NCBI GenBank assembly: GCA_029891385.1
Contig: CM057235.1
Location: 20,639,120-20,703,119 of the forward strand
DNA length: 64,000 nucleotides
Direction of reading: 5' to 3'
DNA from: Erythroxylum novogranatense
Lineage: Eukaryota > Streptophyta > Magnoliopsida > Malpighiales > Erythroxylaceae
Below the pieces are notes generated by a model. It was not told the origin of the DNA. It searched no databases and saw only the letters and a program-made list of their open reading frames with translations. This document shows positions 1-13,708 of the stretch, in pieces; position 1 is the stretch's first letter, and each line of letters opens with the position of its first letter. The translations under genes were made by a program, and so were the position numbers.

Positions 1-1127
1 TTGTTTCTCATTTAATACTTAAACCCCAAACTCAAAATTACGTAGTTTTGAAACAACCCTTCTTTCCTTGCAAAATTTACTCCTTCCCCTTACATAAACG
101 ATTTCCACTATCTATTCCTCTTATATTTTCCTCTTCTTTGTGTTCTTAAAAGGATTTAAAAGGACCAAAGTAGCCTTCCATCTTAGCCTTAGGCTTTAAA
201 ACCATAAGTGAATTACCTAAATTGCCCCTAAGCCATTTTTATTCCTTTCAAATTCTAACAACTAACAACTAATTCAACTCTAATTTATACTAATCCCACC
301 ATTTAATTTCCATTCTTCTTATCACTATAAACCTCAATTTATTCCAACTAAAAGGAAATTTCAAATTAAACCTCAAAAATAAATTAACACATACTTAATA
401 CGAATCGAGGCCCAACAAAAACAAACGATAGATTATAAATCTTCAAAACCATTATTTCCATTAATTCAGTTAGCATATTAATTCATTTTGTAAATAAGTA
501 AAGGGAGAGTGCGGGGATCACCTTATCTTAAACCATTAGCTTATTGGTCAAGTGAATTGGTTCCCTATTTACCAAAATGTTATATGAAGTGATTAAAATG
601 TGTTTCTTAATCCAATTGTTTTAAAGAAAACAAAAGCCTCCATATAATGTAGGATAAAAGCCCAATTGATGGAATCAAATGCATTATATAAATCATTTTC
701 AATGTACTACTCTTTGTGATTTCTTTCTATGGTAATTCTTATCTAACACATGAGCTAATAAGATATTATCTTTAATTTATCTTCTTTGGATGAAAGGTCC
801 TTGAGTTAGATTGACGATCGATTTCAACACTAGCTTTAGTTTAGTAGCTAGGAGCTTGTATATGTTCTTGTATATAGTGTTATAATATGAGATTATCATA
901 CAAACTTTTAATGAAGCTAGATTTGGAACTTTGGAATGAGGCTAACAATTTTTTTGTAAAATTCTCTCATCATCTTGCTCTTGTTGAAAAATTATAACAT
1001 GGAGATAATAAATTACATTATGATTTAGCTCCAAGAAATCTCAAAGAAATAGGCATTTAACTTGTTAGGTCTTGGATCCTTGTACCTATATAGATGAACA
1101 ATTTTTAATGTGTGTACCAAAAGTATT
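1..1127. other. AT-rich intergenic DNA, no gene seen
   Basis: I find no open frame with recognisable similarity, no tandem array and no LTR boundary here. The stretch may be old, decayed repeat DNA. The lower end may include the downstream part of the LINE fragment that starts at about 1128 on the minus strand. Confidence 0.5.
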
Positions 1128-1600
1128 TTAAAAATAACTGTGAGCCTCTAAAAGTATCTCATACCACTTTTTAACTACTTGGCCATCCTCTTTAAGAAAT
1201 GATGTGATCTTATTAGTGTTTCTCCTTAAGAGAATACTTTTGTGGAAGAAACCGATGTTACTTCCTCCATTTATGAGTCGTTGAATTCTTGATTTTTGCT
1301 TCAATGGAGAGTTATACACTTCCAAAGTATGATTGTAATTCATTAGAGTTATCCTCTCTTTAGTTTGCTTTGAATGATCCTATAGGAATTGGTAAAGTTT
1401 GATTTGATTTTTTGTATTAAAAAATTTTAACTTCCAAGATTGCCTAGTTTGTATTGCTATAATATTTCTAATTCATCCTTTTGAGTTCCTCCTTCAGCAT
1501 CTGAAGTTTTCTAACACATATATAAGCTCTATAACTATAGAATTCAAAATTCGTTTTCTTTAGCTATGACCTCCTTATAGCCTTCTAATCAAGTTAAGTA
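1128..1600 (-). pseudogene. LINE (L1-type) ORF2 fragment, region before the RT
   Basis: Read on the minus strand, this fragment shows the linker between the endonuclease and RT of plant L1-type LINEs. A KLQMLKEELKRMN-like stretch (usual pattern KLK-LK-LK-WN) lies near 1510. It is followed by KQKSRIQRLINGGSNIGFFH, which matches the family pattern QKSR-W--GD-NT-FFH, then RRNTNKI and DGQVV. The longest open piece is 71 codons (1128-1343); the upstream part is read only across stops. The endonuclease core and RT domain are absent nearby, so this is a truncated or eroded copy. It cannot belong to the LINE at 2.7-34.9 kb, because that copy's equivalent region should lie near 8 kb. Confidence 0.6.
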
Positions 1601-2699
1601 ATTATTGAATCTTAACGAAGCTTTATTTTAAGGCTTCTATAATAAACTATGGATTTTAATAGCTGACTAATCTAAAGATAAATTATTGTTGAAGATTGCT
1701 TTGCTTTCAAGGAACTTAGACAACCATACATGGTTAACAAGAGCCTTGTATAACTTTTCTTGATAAACCATCTCTTAATTTTTCTATCCTACTTAATATA
1801 AATAATGATATGTAAATATGATTAATCAATAAAATAATAAAATTTTATAATTTTAGTTCTTAATAATAAATAACCATCAAATTATTATTAAGTACTTATA
1901 GAATTAAATTATAAATAAAAAGACAAATTGATGAATTTTTTCTTAATATTATTACATGATAAGATAAGAATTTTAAAGAAAGACTTAAGTTACTATCATA
2001 TTAAAATTATTAATTATTAATAATATATGATAAATTATTAATTCAATATATTATTATTTATTAAATAAATTAAAACTAAATAGTAAAATTTTAAATACTT
2101 TTTGATATAAGTAATAAGATTTAAATATGATAAGTAAATAAGATAACAAATAATTTTATTTATTAATAGCAAAAATATTTATATTAATTATTTATAAAAT
2201 ATAAAATAATTAATTTATATTTATAATCTTGTTTATTAGTATTAATGTATGAAGAAAATTTAACAAAAGACTACTTATTATCATATTAAACTAAAATATA
2301 TTGTAAATATTTCATTATCATTATAAAATTTTAATTAAAATAGCAATATGCATCAATTTTTACTATAAATTAATAATCATTATGCTCAACAACCAACTTG
2401 TAGTTTGTTAATTTCAATCATCCTTTAACGACGTGGTTATCTATATATTAGAATTTCACATTAACTAGAGTTAGTTATACAAATTAACATAAATGACTAA
2501 TTTTGACCTCTTATAAAGCATAAGAGACTTTCATGAGATTTGTTGAAAATAGGAGTTTAGGTGGAATTAATTAAAATACTAACAAAGTTAGTTTCTTTTA
2601 TCATATTTTAATTGGTCATGATTACTCTTTTAATAAGTATGATAATTGTATTTATTAAAAGAGACATCTTAATCTAACATTTATATGTTTAATTTTATA
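1601..2699. other. Very AT-rich DNA, no gene seen
   Basis: This is long AT-only text with TTAATTATTAATA-like runs. There is no coding similarity and no clean repeat boundary. It lies between the 3' end of the interrupted LINE and the smaller LINE fragment. Confidence 0.5.
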
Positions 2700-2759
2700 T
2701 ATTATTTCTTTAAAATTAAAATTATATTCTAAAAATTAAGGATAAGCTTTACAAAATGT

Positions 2760-3545
2760 ATAAGGAGTAGCAAATTTAATCAATCTCGCTATGATTAGGT
2801 GAGAAATATAATCAGAAGTGCCTAACTAGCATCAATCCTCACATCACATTAAATATAAAACATGTGCATTGTATTCTCCCAAAGTTTCAGTTTGTTGCTA
2901 TAAAAGTTCCCATATTTGATCCATTTATAGTGCATAGAAAGCTATCTTTAGGAGTTTGGCATTACATTTTGGTAGCTTACAATTCACTGTTTGGTTCACC
3001 ATCTAATCCTAAAAGCTGCTTATTTCTTTAACATTGCATGCAATTTTGATCCTATTCCATATGATTGGAAATGGTCTCTTGTTTTTCTCTCTTTAGAACG
3101 TATTATGCACATGGGGTTAATGGGATATAAGCATTTGACCCTATCCATTATAGCTAATATGTTTCTTAGGGTTAACCATATTGTGATTATACATCTAGAA
3201 CTATTTTTAGGAAACCATATTGGATTATAACTTTGGCTTGAGAAGTATGAAGAGGCTCCTATATGAGTGATTTGTGAATTTATTTGAGGTATGGAGAGTT
3301 TAGATAACTCTATCTTCCATTTAACCTGTAACCTAGAATAGCTCATGCTAGCCTCTCAAAAACTATATGTTTTATGCACCATTATTGGTCAATTATTAAT
3401 TCATTAACCCTGGCTATTTGCTTCATCATATATCTTAGGTCGAACAGATCAGGATATAAGTATAAAGGGCCTTTTGTGGACTAAATGTCAAACCATATCC
3501 AAGTGTTTCTACCATTTCTTATGATACATTTGAAAGTTGACACTA
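2760..3545 (-). pseudogene. LINE ORF2 C-terminus: end of RT and zinc-binding domain
   Basis: In the minus frame near 3500 the text reads NGRNTWIWFD then TKGPLY, matching the plant LINE pattern G-T-FW-D-W--G-PL downstream of the RT. The 108-codon open piece at 3020-3346 contains WLTLRNILAIMDRVKCLYPI and then a CII--ERKTRDHF segment. This resembles the RT-associated zinc-binding domain (zf-RVT; W-AL-N-L-T-DRL, C--C--E-HLF), but the second cysteine of the usual pair is lost. The piece directly continues the block at 6218-8683 once the LTR insertion at 3551-6212 is removed. Confidence 0.65.
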
Positions 3546-3550
3546 GCATG

Positions 3551-6212
3551 TGACACGACCCGCCTTTTTGGGCCGTGTTGGCACTAGGGAATGGGTAGGC
3601 TTAATGCCACCAAAACCCGTAGTAAGCCCAACTGTTCTGTCTTTTACTAAAAATCTGGCATAACCCATTCGTTTATCTGATAATCCTTTACCTGCTTAAT
3701 AGGTTGTAAGAAGCAAGGATTCAAATCTACAATTCTCACATACAACATCTACTTATCATCAACCAACATCATTCTCAATACCATAACAAATCCATACAGG
3801 TTATATGTACATATAATTATGACAAACCATGGAGCGTCTAGAAGTATCTGCAAATTTTACATCATGCTAAAAACATTACTTGATTGATTATCCAAGCGAG
3901 TCTCAAAAGGCTTGAATTTCTCTCTTGTCTGATCTGCTAAACTCCTAAAATGGTGATAGTGAGGTGTGAGTCTACAACGCGACTCAGTGAGATATAAACA
4001 TACTACCATGCTTGTGAGGCTAGGTAATACAAGGCTAGCTTCACAAGAATGGCCTGTGGCATTCAAAGCAACAATATACAATATCAAAGGATACACAGGT
4101 AGTAATCTCAAATGCGGCAATAACATGAGTATCAATAATAAAGCTCAAAGTGAATTGTTCAAAGAAAACAAGAATCTGGTTTCTGAATTCTTTTCTAGGT
4201 TCTGGGTTCTTTTCTTTCTAAGTTCTTTTCTTTTCTGGTTTCTTTTCTAGATTCTGAGTTCTGATTCTTTCTGAAATTCTTAGGAAGAGACAGAGGCATG
4301 CTAGTACGGCGTATCTCCCCTTTTCTGATTCTAGACAAGGTCGGCCTAACCTTGCCCCTGGAGGCCTGCCCTCTCCAGGTAGGACTCGGATCTAACTCAT
4401 CACCGGCGGGTCATCTATGTGCACATAGTCTGATAATAAACCCTATCAGCTGGGTATTCTGAGAACTCATCAATCTTGGTTAACATGGAAAACATGCTTC
4501 ATCAAAGAATCGCAATCAATAGGTTTAACATAATAAGGGAACCAAAAGATGCAAAGAATATGAAATCATCTGGTCAATCTGGCATACAACATGCTAGACT
4601 CAACTAAATAGAGTTATATGTCAAATAAGTCATAAGGATTCAAGAACAATTCAACAAGCCACAACATTAAAGAAAGGATTACTACACAAGTATAGTAGTA
4701 TGCTTATACTCACCTCAACTATCTCAGAATTTCTGATTTCTTTATACCTTTCTTGAACTTGAGATGTACTAGGCATGACGTCTAGTTCTATTCCTTTCCT
4801 GCTTTCACAAGCTACTGGATAACATGCATGAAAATACATATACCCTCATTAGTCATTCTCATACAAACCTCATTGCTTAACACGGAACATTACAAAACTG
4901 CATAAGTCCTATTCGCGATGGCATAACTCCTTATACCTAGTTCCAATGTTTTTCAAACTTTCCAGTCCTCTAGTCAACACATAAATTCACATTTCTTCTT
5001 TTATGACCATGCTCTAATTCGGTCATTAAGGAGATCCAAATCTCCCATTTACAATCAGCTTTAACATGCAGTCATTAGTTGGACCTTTCTCGACTCACAA
5101 CCTTATAACTCATTCATTTCTCATCCAATTAAGGTGATTCCAAGTTTCATTTTCAATAGACTCATATGAATATCACATATCCAAGGACGACTCAAAAATG
5201 ACGCAAATTGGATTTATTGTGATTTTTACAAGCCTGACCTGTTTCTGCTCTCTTCTGTCACTCTAAGGTTAGTAACATACTTCCCTTAATCGGTCATATC
5301 TAACAAAATACTCATCCAATTAATAATCCCTTTCTACAGAACTTAGAGGACACATTTTGAAACATTTCGTAAGAAGAACTTGTCATCCAATTCTAACCCT
5401 AAGGTCTTCAAACAAATAACTTACAGTTCTCGTTTTAATCTCGCTGGTATTCTGAACCAGTACCAATTCGGGGCCTATTACTCTTATTCGGCTCACCCTA
5501 AAATCCTGGACAAATTCATGGAGATAGTGGACATCTAGATCTAAAACTTCTATGTTTTAAGTTTCTCCAGATTCACACGTTAAGCAGCTCAAAAAAAATA
5601 TACAAGGATAGTCACGAATCTGTCTCCATGACAGCTCAACCTTCAAAACCCTAGGTTTTGGTTTAACCCCCCAAATCACCATACACACGAAATTTCTTCA
5701 AGAATAAGTGTCATTGGACATCAAAGAACATCGATCCATCATCCAAATCATTCAACTCATGCATTCCCTCAAATGGGTTTCACAAAGAAGAGAAAATCAA
5801 GCTTTAAACCCATAGATCTAAGCATAGGAGTGGAGGCTTACCTCTTTAGGTCACTCAAATGGCTTGAATCACCTTCTTCTTCTTGTTACAAAGCTTGAAA
5901 AAGCTTGGAGAGAGCTTCCATGGTGGCTGTCGTGAAAGAGGGAGGAAGAAGAAGACAAGTTTTTTCTTATTCTCCAACTTAGGTCCTTTTATATGCCTCT
6001 CAAGTCCACTTAATTACAAAAACGTCATTCTTGATCTGTTTTTGTTTTTTAAAACGTCTGTCTGAACCACTTTCTGTGACCACCGAAAAATATCATACAT
6101 CATTAATTTGATGTCACTAAAAATTATTATTCACTGCTCTGGTTTTAATGACATAAGTCTAAATATCAATTTTATTTCGATGTACTGGTTAAACTAGATA
6201 CCGGGTATTACA
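3551..6212 (-). mobile_element. Solo LTR, minus strand, inserted in the LINE
   Basis: The 2662-bp block begins TGACACGACCCGCC and ends GGGTATTACA. It is flanked by perfect 5-bp direct repeats GCATG (3546-3550 and 6213-6217). Read on the minus strand it starts TGTAATACCCGG and ends CGGGTCGTGTCA, the TG...CA form of a long terminal repeat. I see no gag, pol, primer-binding site or second LTR, so it is most likely a solo LTR left by recombination of a Ty3/gypsy-like element. Its short open frames (for example 3857-4250) lack similarity and overlap on both strands. A minus-strand TATA box sits at 5986-5993. Confidence 0.8.
5986..5993 (-). promoter_or_regulatory. Putative TATA box of the 3551-6212 LTR
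   Basis: TATAAAAG on the minus strand, in the context GGCATATAAAAGGACC, lies about 220 bp from the LTR start. That is a normal place for a plant LTR promoter. No transcription evidence is available. Confidence 0.45.
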
Positions 6213-6217
6213 GCATG

Positions 6218-8683
6218 GCTCTCATTTTTAAAATTTTTCTCTAGGTACATGAGGAATTAGGATTGCACTTTATCCCTTTTCCTATGAGGACTTTGTTGGT
6301 TAGTATAATAAAGTTTAGTCTTAAACCATCTTGCTTCTTTGGGCAACAAATGTCCTTTTAGGATACTTTAGCCCCTATTGTTTTATAAGGATCCCCATTC
6401 TATAAAAAATTTCTCAGCATCTTTCCTAAATCCCTGGCCATCTTCTTGGGAAGGATTAGATGGGATATCCAATAATTGTAAAGATTGCATAATATAGATT
6501 TAATCAACTAAATTTTTCTTGCATGATTTAAGTCTTTATTGTACCATTTTTTAAGCTTCTTCTTAATTTACTCAAAGAGAGGTTTGTTGTCCTTCTAGAT
6601 AAGTAAAAAATGGATGAGCTACTTCCATATAGGAAATACTTACAAGCTCCCACTTGAGAGGTTCAACATCCTTAGAAAACATTATGAAACTCTTGTCAAA
6701 GTTGATTTCAATCCCTAATATATTATTGAACTAACTGATGGACTTCATTAGTGTTATAACAGAATGAGAATTTACTTTGAAAAAAATAATAAATCATCTA
6801 CAAATGTCAAATGGAATAACTTTAATTTCCTACACTTCTTGTGGTACTTAAAGTATGATTTTTAAAGTAATGTTGTAAGTAGTGATTTGGATTAGAATCT
6901 TTTTGCATATTAAGAAAATTGAAGGGGACAAAGGATTCCTTTACCTAAGTTTCCTTGCCTTTTTGAACCAAAGAGTATGTTAACCATTTATAAGGATGCT
7001 AGAGGTTGTGGTAGATATACATTCTCTAACCCATAGGTGAATTTTCCAGGGAATCCTATAGCTTCCATAGCTTAAATTAAGAAATATCATCTGAAATTAA
7101 AAAAAAATTGAAGTCTATTTTGAATGTACACATCTTACTAGATCCCTTCCTCAAGTAGCCTTTAAAAAGGTCTTAAGCAATCAATATGTTGTCTCCCACA
7201 TTACTTCCTTAAATAAAATCACCTTATGATTTTAAAGTTAAGTAACTTAAGACAGGTTGTAATTTTCCTACTAGCATCTTAGAGATTAGTTTATACATAA
7301 TGTTGAAACTGGGGCTAGTAATGGGCCAGGATAGATTGGGTCCTCCTAAGTTTAAGCTCAGCCTAAGAACTTGTAAGGTCATGCCCACTGCATGATTTTT
7401 TAATTTTTACAAATTAAAAAAGAAAAATGAAATCATTTTCCTTCTAGTTATCAGGCCTCAAGTTTGACTTAGGATTTTTGGAAAAAAAATTCAGGCCCTA
7501 GGTGTAACCTATTGACTTCAGGCTAGGCCATGTTAGGTTGATTCAGATTGGCATGCCTAGTTGTAGTTAGGTATCAAGTCTAAATTCCCCCATTTTTCTT
7601 GGATTAGGGAACCTAAAGATAAGGTAGATATGAGTTAGGTTAAGTGTTCTTGACAAAATTCCCTTACTAAAGAATTTTAGTGTTGTTTTTGATATTTAAT
7701 TTCCAATCCAATGCCATGAAGCTTTAAAGAAGTGTGCATTTAGTCCATCAAGCCTAGGGGCCTTGTTAGAGTCAAATCCCTCTAGTGCTTCTTCTATGTC
7801 CTTCAAGGAATATTCCATAATCAAGAAACTAGTATGCTCATTTAAGATTACAAGTTTTAAAAAGTTTTGTAGAGTAATGCCTAGGAGATCATGAGTTTTC
7901 CTAATACCCAATAGATTGATAAAGTTATTGTGGTAACATTTTAACATCATTTTTCCTATATTTCTTCTCTTTATTTTCATCTTTGACCCTTTTTCTAGAC
8001 TTATCTCTCATTAATAACTTAACCTTGACCACCTATAGGTAGTTTCAGATAGGTTTCCTTTGAGAGATACATTGGAAATAGAAGTTAGTACATCAATAAG
8101 CTTCTTAGTGCCATTATATCCTTGATTTTTTTTAAGTTGAGTATTGGGCATGTAATGTAAAGAGGTAGACTTCTTAAGACACTTTCTCTATATGACTAAG
8201 TCGCAAGTTCTAATCATTATATCCAACTTTATCTCAGCATCTATAAGGACTTCTTTTGTTACATAGATATCCAACCTATTAGTAAGGGAAAATTTACTGT
8301 GCAAGGCTTTTATATTGCTTTTTATTTTCTTGAAACATTTAAACTATTCAAACTTTAATACTAACTCCATTGTTTCTTGAAAACTATACCTGAATAGAGT
8401 AATCCTATCCTAGCCTCTTAATAGGTTAGACACCTCAATTGGTATTGGCCATATACTAGAGAAGCCCAAAGTTAGCCTTGGAATACTTGAAATGTAGCAT
8501 CCATTTATGATTGACTAAATGATTATTAAGTTTTCTTTTTTAAATTGACATTCTTTGTATATTGTTAGTCTAGATGAGGAAATTTCCTTGATATCTGAAG
8601 TCAATTACTCAATTTTTTATGCACAAGCTTAGAAGGCTTTGCAATGGCCTATGTTGTCCATTCCCCTATCAAATTTTCAATAA
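6218..8683 (-). pseudogene. LINE ORF2 pre-RT and reverse transcriptase region
   Basis: The open piece at 7696-7980 contains SLKDIEEALEGFDSNKAPRLDGLNAHFF, matching the start of the LINE RT domain (DI--AL----KAPG-DG---FF), with the expected G of KAPG changed to R. Further along the minus strand, TFVDDLLFF (about 6809-6780) is the RT catalytic box (usually FADDLLLF), followed by GIEINFDKS (usually GL-IN--KS). The RT is interrupted by several stops and frameshifts. The part from 8000 to 8683 should hold the endonuclease end and linker but is too eroded to assign residue by residue. Confidence 0.65.
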
Positions 8684-9339
8684 AGTAATGTAAAACTTGA
8701 ATACCCCTTGAGAGGATATACAGATGCCACATAAAACAATCCTAAAACATATCAAGATATTCTGGAAATTCATTGAAAATAAGATAACATACTTCACATT
8801 CATACTTTACTGAGTTATATACGTTAACATCATGTACACATTGTACTCATTATATATATTCCTTACATATAAATCCATCATGTATTATAGTTATTACAAA
8901 CCATTTATATAAAATACAATATGTCTTAACACATTGAAATACAACTTAAAACTTAAACACAACATTTTCCAAAATCATATCAAGTCCTTCATTGGCTAGT
9001 GCAATTTTCCCAGCCCTAAGTCTTCTTATCAGAACCTATATGGAGGTAAAACCACCTTGCTAAGTAAATAACTTAATGGAAAATAACTAAATAGGATATA
9101 TAATGGCGACTATTTCTAACAATCTTCTAACATTCATATGTACTGAATCAGGTCATATCATAAGTAATCTTTAATTGATCATATTAAAGAGCAATCCAAA
9201 TATTATTTGTCTCATAATAGAATGAAATTCATCAGTACAAAATATTATTGCATCAAAACAAAAGATATAAGTATCGAAACAGAACATCATTACTTCATAA
9301 TAGAATGTATAAGTCTTAGAACAAGATATAATTGTGTTA

Positions 9340-9650
9340 AAATAGAGCAAACTTGTATCAAATCAGAATATATCTTGTATCAGATTAGAACTTATCTTGT
9401 ATTAAATTAGAACATATATTAAAAAACAAAATAGATTTGCCTACTAATCCTTTTTACAGAAGTGGGTAACGGAATTAGAACAAAAGATACCTATGATTGG
9501 TACTCAAAAACATAAGAGACTTAAGTCACTGAAATAGAAGACACTGAAGTGTTTAAGATCATAAGATATCAGAGTGTCATGTACAGAAGACACCGAAGTA
9601 TCTAGATACAGAAGACACCTTAGTGTCTAGTTACAGAAGTAGCTATAGAC
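9340..9650. repeat. Two short tandem repeats inside the outer LTR
   Basis: Near 9355-9415 a unit of about 22 bp (GTATCAAATCAGAATATATC and variants) occurs three times. Near 9530-9650 a unit built on CAGAAGACACCGAAGTATC occurs about four times with substitutions. Both are imperfect and lie in non-coding LTR sequence. Confidence 0.55.
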
Positions 9651-10546
9651 GCTTCTAGGCATGCCTATTTATCCACGACTAGGACTTGACAGTTTTAAAA
9701 ACAAAACATTTTGGATTTCAAAATAATTTGTAAGTGATGTAGTGCATAACATACGACTTTATTCCATTTTGCGTAAACTTAACATATTCATTCACATTTG
9801 ATCAAACTTAACATACCTTATAAACATAAACATTTGTAATAATGCACCAATGAATACATTAAGTAATTACACATTACTTGTATTCACACAAGTTCCTAAT
9901 TCACAAACATTTACAATTAACACATTACTTTTGTTTTTAATATCTCATTAGAAGTCATAAGTAAATTTCATTCCTTTAACAACTTATAAGTTCCAAAATT
10001 AGATACTTTGTTATCAAATAACACCTTTCTTAAGCTATTACTTCAATTAATAATCCAAACCTTATTTAACCATTAATTAACTAATTCCACATCAAACTAG
10101 GTCCATTTTACACTTTAATCATGTCCAATTACATCATTAAAAAGTGCCTTAATCTTATATAGTCCAACAAGTGTACAAAACCAACCTTTTTACCTTCCAA
10201 AGCATTTCCCACGACCTTAGGAAGGTGTCATATTGTTAGCCCCAAAATTTTTATGTAATTAAGCATGATTAGAGTAATTAAGTAAATTATGTTAACATTA
10301 ATTAACTTGACATTGAGTAATATGAGTTGGCATTAAAGATGTTAGGTAATGAGTTAATGGAATTAAATGAATTAGTTGGGTTTTAATGAGGTAGGAAAGA
10401 AAAGAAAGATAAAATGGGCTTAAAGATAATTGGGCCTAAGTAAGTTGTAGGATAAAGAGGAAGTAAGGAGGATGTAGGAAAAATGAAAGAAGAAGGAATT
10501 AAATGAAGGCTTGGGCCTTTTGGGCTTAAGTGGATTAGAGAAGAAG

Positions 10547-10554
10547 TATAAAAG
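10547..10554 (+). promoter_or_regulatory. Putative TATA box of LTR family A
   Basis: TATAAAAG followed by GAGGAG lies 313 bp after the LTR start. It is consistent with a plant LTR promoter, by sequence only. Confidence 0.5.
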
Positions 10555-12340
10555 GAGGAGTTTAAGTGAGTTAGTGTAGGAAGAAGTGAGATTTACGAAA
10601 TTTAAAGGAGAAGAGGGAGAAGTTTACGTAGAAGAGGAAAGAAAGGAGAAGAAGAAAGGAGCTTGCTAGGGTTTTGGCATTTCCATGAAAGTGAGTGAGT
10701 TTTTGAAGAAAGAGCAAGAAGAAAAAGTGAAGAGGAGAGTCTAAGCTTTATTTTGATACAAGAAACCCTTGGGTTGAGTAAAGATTCAAGGTAAGTTATG
10801 AAATGTAGTTTGAGTTTGGCTTGATTTTATGGTTTAGAAAGCTTAGAAAGAAGATGGGTTTAGTGATTCTAGGGTTGATTTCATGATTAAGGTTCATTAG
10901 GTTTTCAATTTTAGAAACCCTAAATGATGTGAGGTTCTTTCCTTGCCATGAATGAAAGAGGACAAGAAAGAAAAGGAGAATAAGAAGAGGAACTTCCTTA
11001 GGCAAGCTTAAGCAAGGATATAAGGTGGGTTTCACTTTTATCTTTATGTTAGTAATGCTTAAATATTATCTTAACTAAGGAAAATTAATGTTTTTCCAAC
11101 TAATTTAGAATGAGCATTGATTGACTTTTGATTGTGTATAAATTGATGGATGATTGCCATTAGGTGAGAAATTGATTAGTGCATGACATTGCTTGAAATT
11201 GCCATAAATTGGATGAGCATGAATGAGATCATGAAATGTGAGCTAAGCATGAAATGTGCTTTAAGCATGATCACTTTATGGATGCTTGAATATCCATTTT
11301 AGAAAATTAGTCACGGACAAGACAAGTCCAGCTTTTATGCATGAAATTAAGTGTTATGTGGGTTAGTTAAGTCCACCAACAGAGTCACGTGCACGTCGAC
11401 CAAGATAACCTTCGCCTGGCTGCCCGATTGTGGCATAGGATGTTCCTTTTAGGACTCCTCGACATATGACTACACTTGTGTAGCTCATCGATAATTTCGT
11501 GGACTTTTGAACCATCACTATGTGTTTACATGTTAGCGTATATTTTGCAAGAATGAGAATGATATGAAGCATGAACATTATGTTTTGAGATTGATAAATT
11601 TCATGAATTGCATGATTGCATGATTTCTATGCAAGTTGCTAAAAGTATGATTAATGAAGCAATGTAGCTTATTAGCCTAAATATAAATGTGTCACCCACG
11701 AAGCGAAAGCTCACCCCCACCTTCCCGTCCCATCTCCAGGTAAAGATCGGGATCATGAAGAATGAGCTCAAGGCATACTCCAAGAATTATGTTTTTGATG
11801 TATTTCAAGCAAATTGTTGTAAACAATGCTTTAGATGCATTTTAAGAAAAGTGTAGTATTTTGGAAGTGTATTTCGAACTATGTTGTAAAAAGGGCTTGA
11901 AATGCCCACTAAAGCATTGTAAGCTACTCACTTTGAACGTAAATGAAATGCAAGAACGCTAAGATCAAATGTATTTTGAGAAATCCATGCATGTTTAAGC
12001 CAATTGCATTATTATTATAGTTTGGATATGATAGATGATTACGAGTGTGGCTGTTGCTTCGAATGGTGTTTGAAGATACCTTAGGGTTTAATCATGTTAT
12101 ATGAGGTTGTATGATGAGTCTTACACAGGTGGAAGTATTAGGATTGAAAAATTGGATAGATGTACTTTCAAGGGAAGAGCTGTCAAATTTTCCCAAATTT
12201 GACAGAACTTCGCCTCAGATTTTGACCTTCGTAGGACTTGAATTAGATAAATGAGCCTTCATGAATATTGTAGTAGAAGGTTAGAGCTTTCCAAGGGTAT
12301 ATCGTTTGCTAAATTTGGAGTTCGGAGTTAAAAGATATGA

Positions 12341-13045
12341 GCCTTACAAGGAAATCAAAAGATAGAAATCAGAAGATAAAAAGCAGAAGGAAGGAAAGCA
12401 GAAGATAGAAATCAGAAGGAAGGAAATTAGAAGGAAATCAGAAGATAGAAAAGCAGAAGATAGAAAGCAGAAGATAGAAAAGCAGAAGATAGAAATCAGA
12501 AGATAGAAAAGCAGAAGATAGAAATCAGAAGGTAGAAAAGCAGAAGATAGAAAAGCAGAAGATAGAAATCAGAAGGTAGAAAAGTAGAAGGAAGGAAATC
12601 AGAAGATAGAAATCAGAAGGAAGGAAATCAGAAGATAGAAAAGCAGAAGGAAGGAAAGCGAAGATAGAAATCAAGATAGAAAAGCGAAGGAAGGAAAGCG
12701 AAGATAGAAATCAGAAGATAGAAAAGCGAAGGAAGGAAAGCGAAGATAGAAATCGAAGATAGAAAAGCGAAGGAAGGAAAGCGAAGATATAAATCGAAGG
12801 AAGGAAATCAAGATAAAAGCGGAAGATAGAAATCAAGGAAGGAAATCGGAAGATAAAAGCGTATGAAGGAAATCAGAAGATAGAAAAGCAGAAGGAAGGA
12901 AATCAGAAGATAGAAATCAGAAGGAAGGAAATCAGAAGATAAAAATCAGAAGGAAGGAAACCAGATGATAGAAATCAGACGATAGAAAACCAGATGATAG
13001 AAATCAGACGATAGAAAACCAGATGATAGAAATCAGATGATGGAA
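12341..13045 (+). repeat. Purine-rich minisatellite in LTR family A
   Basis: About 700 bp are built from interchangeable 8-17 bp words such as GAAGATAGAAAAGCA, GAAGGAAGGAAATCA and GAAGATAGAAATCA. The plus strand is strongly purine-biased. Word order is irregular, so it is a higher-order mixture rather than a simple tandem array. Between about 12650 and 12860 many words lose one A (GCAGAAG becomes GCGAAG). The tract ends in a CAGATGATAGAAA variant (12960-13045). Confidence 0.9.
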
Positions 13046-13708
13046 AAATAGGACGTTGAAGAATGTAGGAGATAGAATCAGCCTTAGTAGTCTTCATGAG
13101 AGTTGTAGATCTAGATGTCTACTTTCGTATGGTGAAAGAATGAAAGCATTTGGAGCTATAGATTAAAAGTTATAGCAAATCGCGCCAAAAGAGTTTCAAT
13201 CCGATTTCAGAAGTGAGCATGGTCCAATGTTTCGGGAATAATTCTCTCATACGACCTCCAAATGAGGTGAGGCTTGAACCATTGGATTTATAAGACACAT
13301 ATCTTTCACTCCATAAAATTCGGTATCAATTGGAGTTAAATTGAGAAAGTTTGTCCTAAAACAAGTGAAAGGTCAGTTAAGAGGGCATGTTTCGGGTATG
13401 AACTCTCTTAGATTTTTGGAGTGTATCTTGAGTTATATGACTCCGATTTAAGGTGATTCTTGCCTCTGTGTGAACGTGAGGCCTTAAGCTACATTGATAT
13501 GAACAAGTCTAAATGTGATTGTGATGATTAGGTAGTCTACGCTCATCACCCTTATGGAACCACAGCATCAAACGCTGCAAAGTAGGAGCGCAACCTTTAG
13601 GGCTCCGAAATTTTGGGCTCTGGAAACGGGTCCAATAGGTGTGGAATGTAAGCAAGAGCATGAGCGTTAATGTTAAGGTAGAAATAGTTGGAGTTGGGAT
13701 CCGATCTA

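Noticed and set aside
3966..4250. Overlapping 92- and 94-codon frames on both strands
   Set aside because: They lie inside the solo LTR 3551-6212 and show no similarity or gene structure.
9207..9410. A 67-codon Ile/Tyr/Thr-rich frame
   Set aside because: It is made of the degenerate 22-bp tandem units of the outer LTR.
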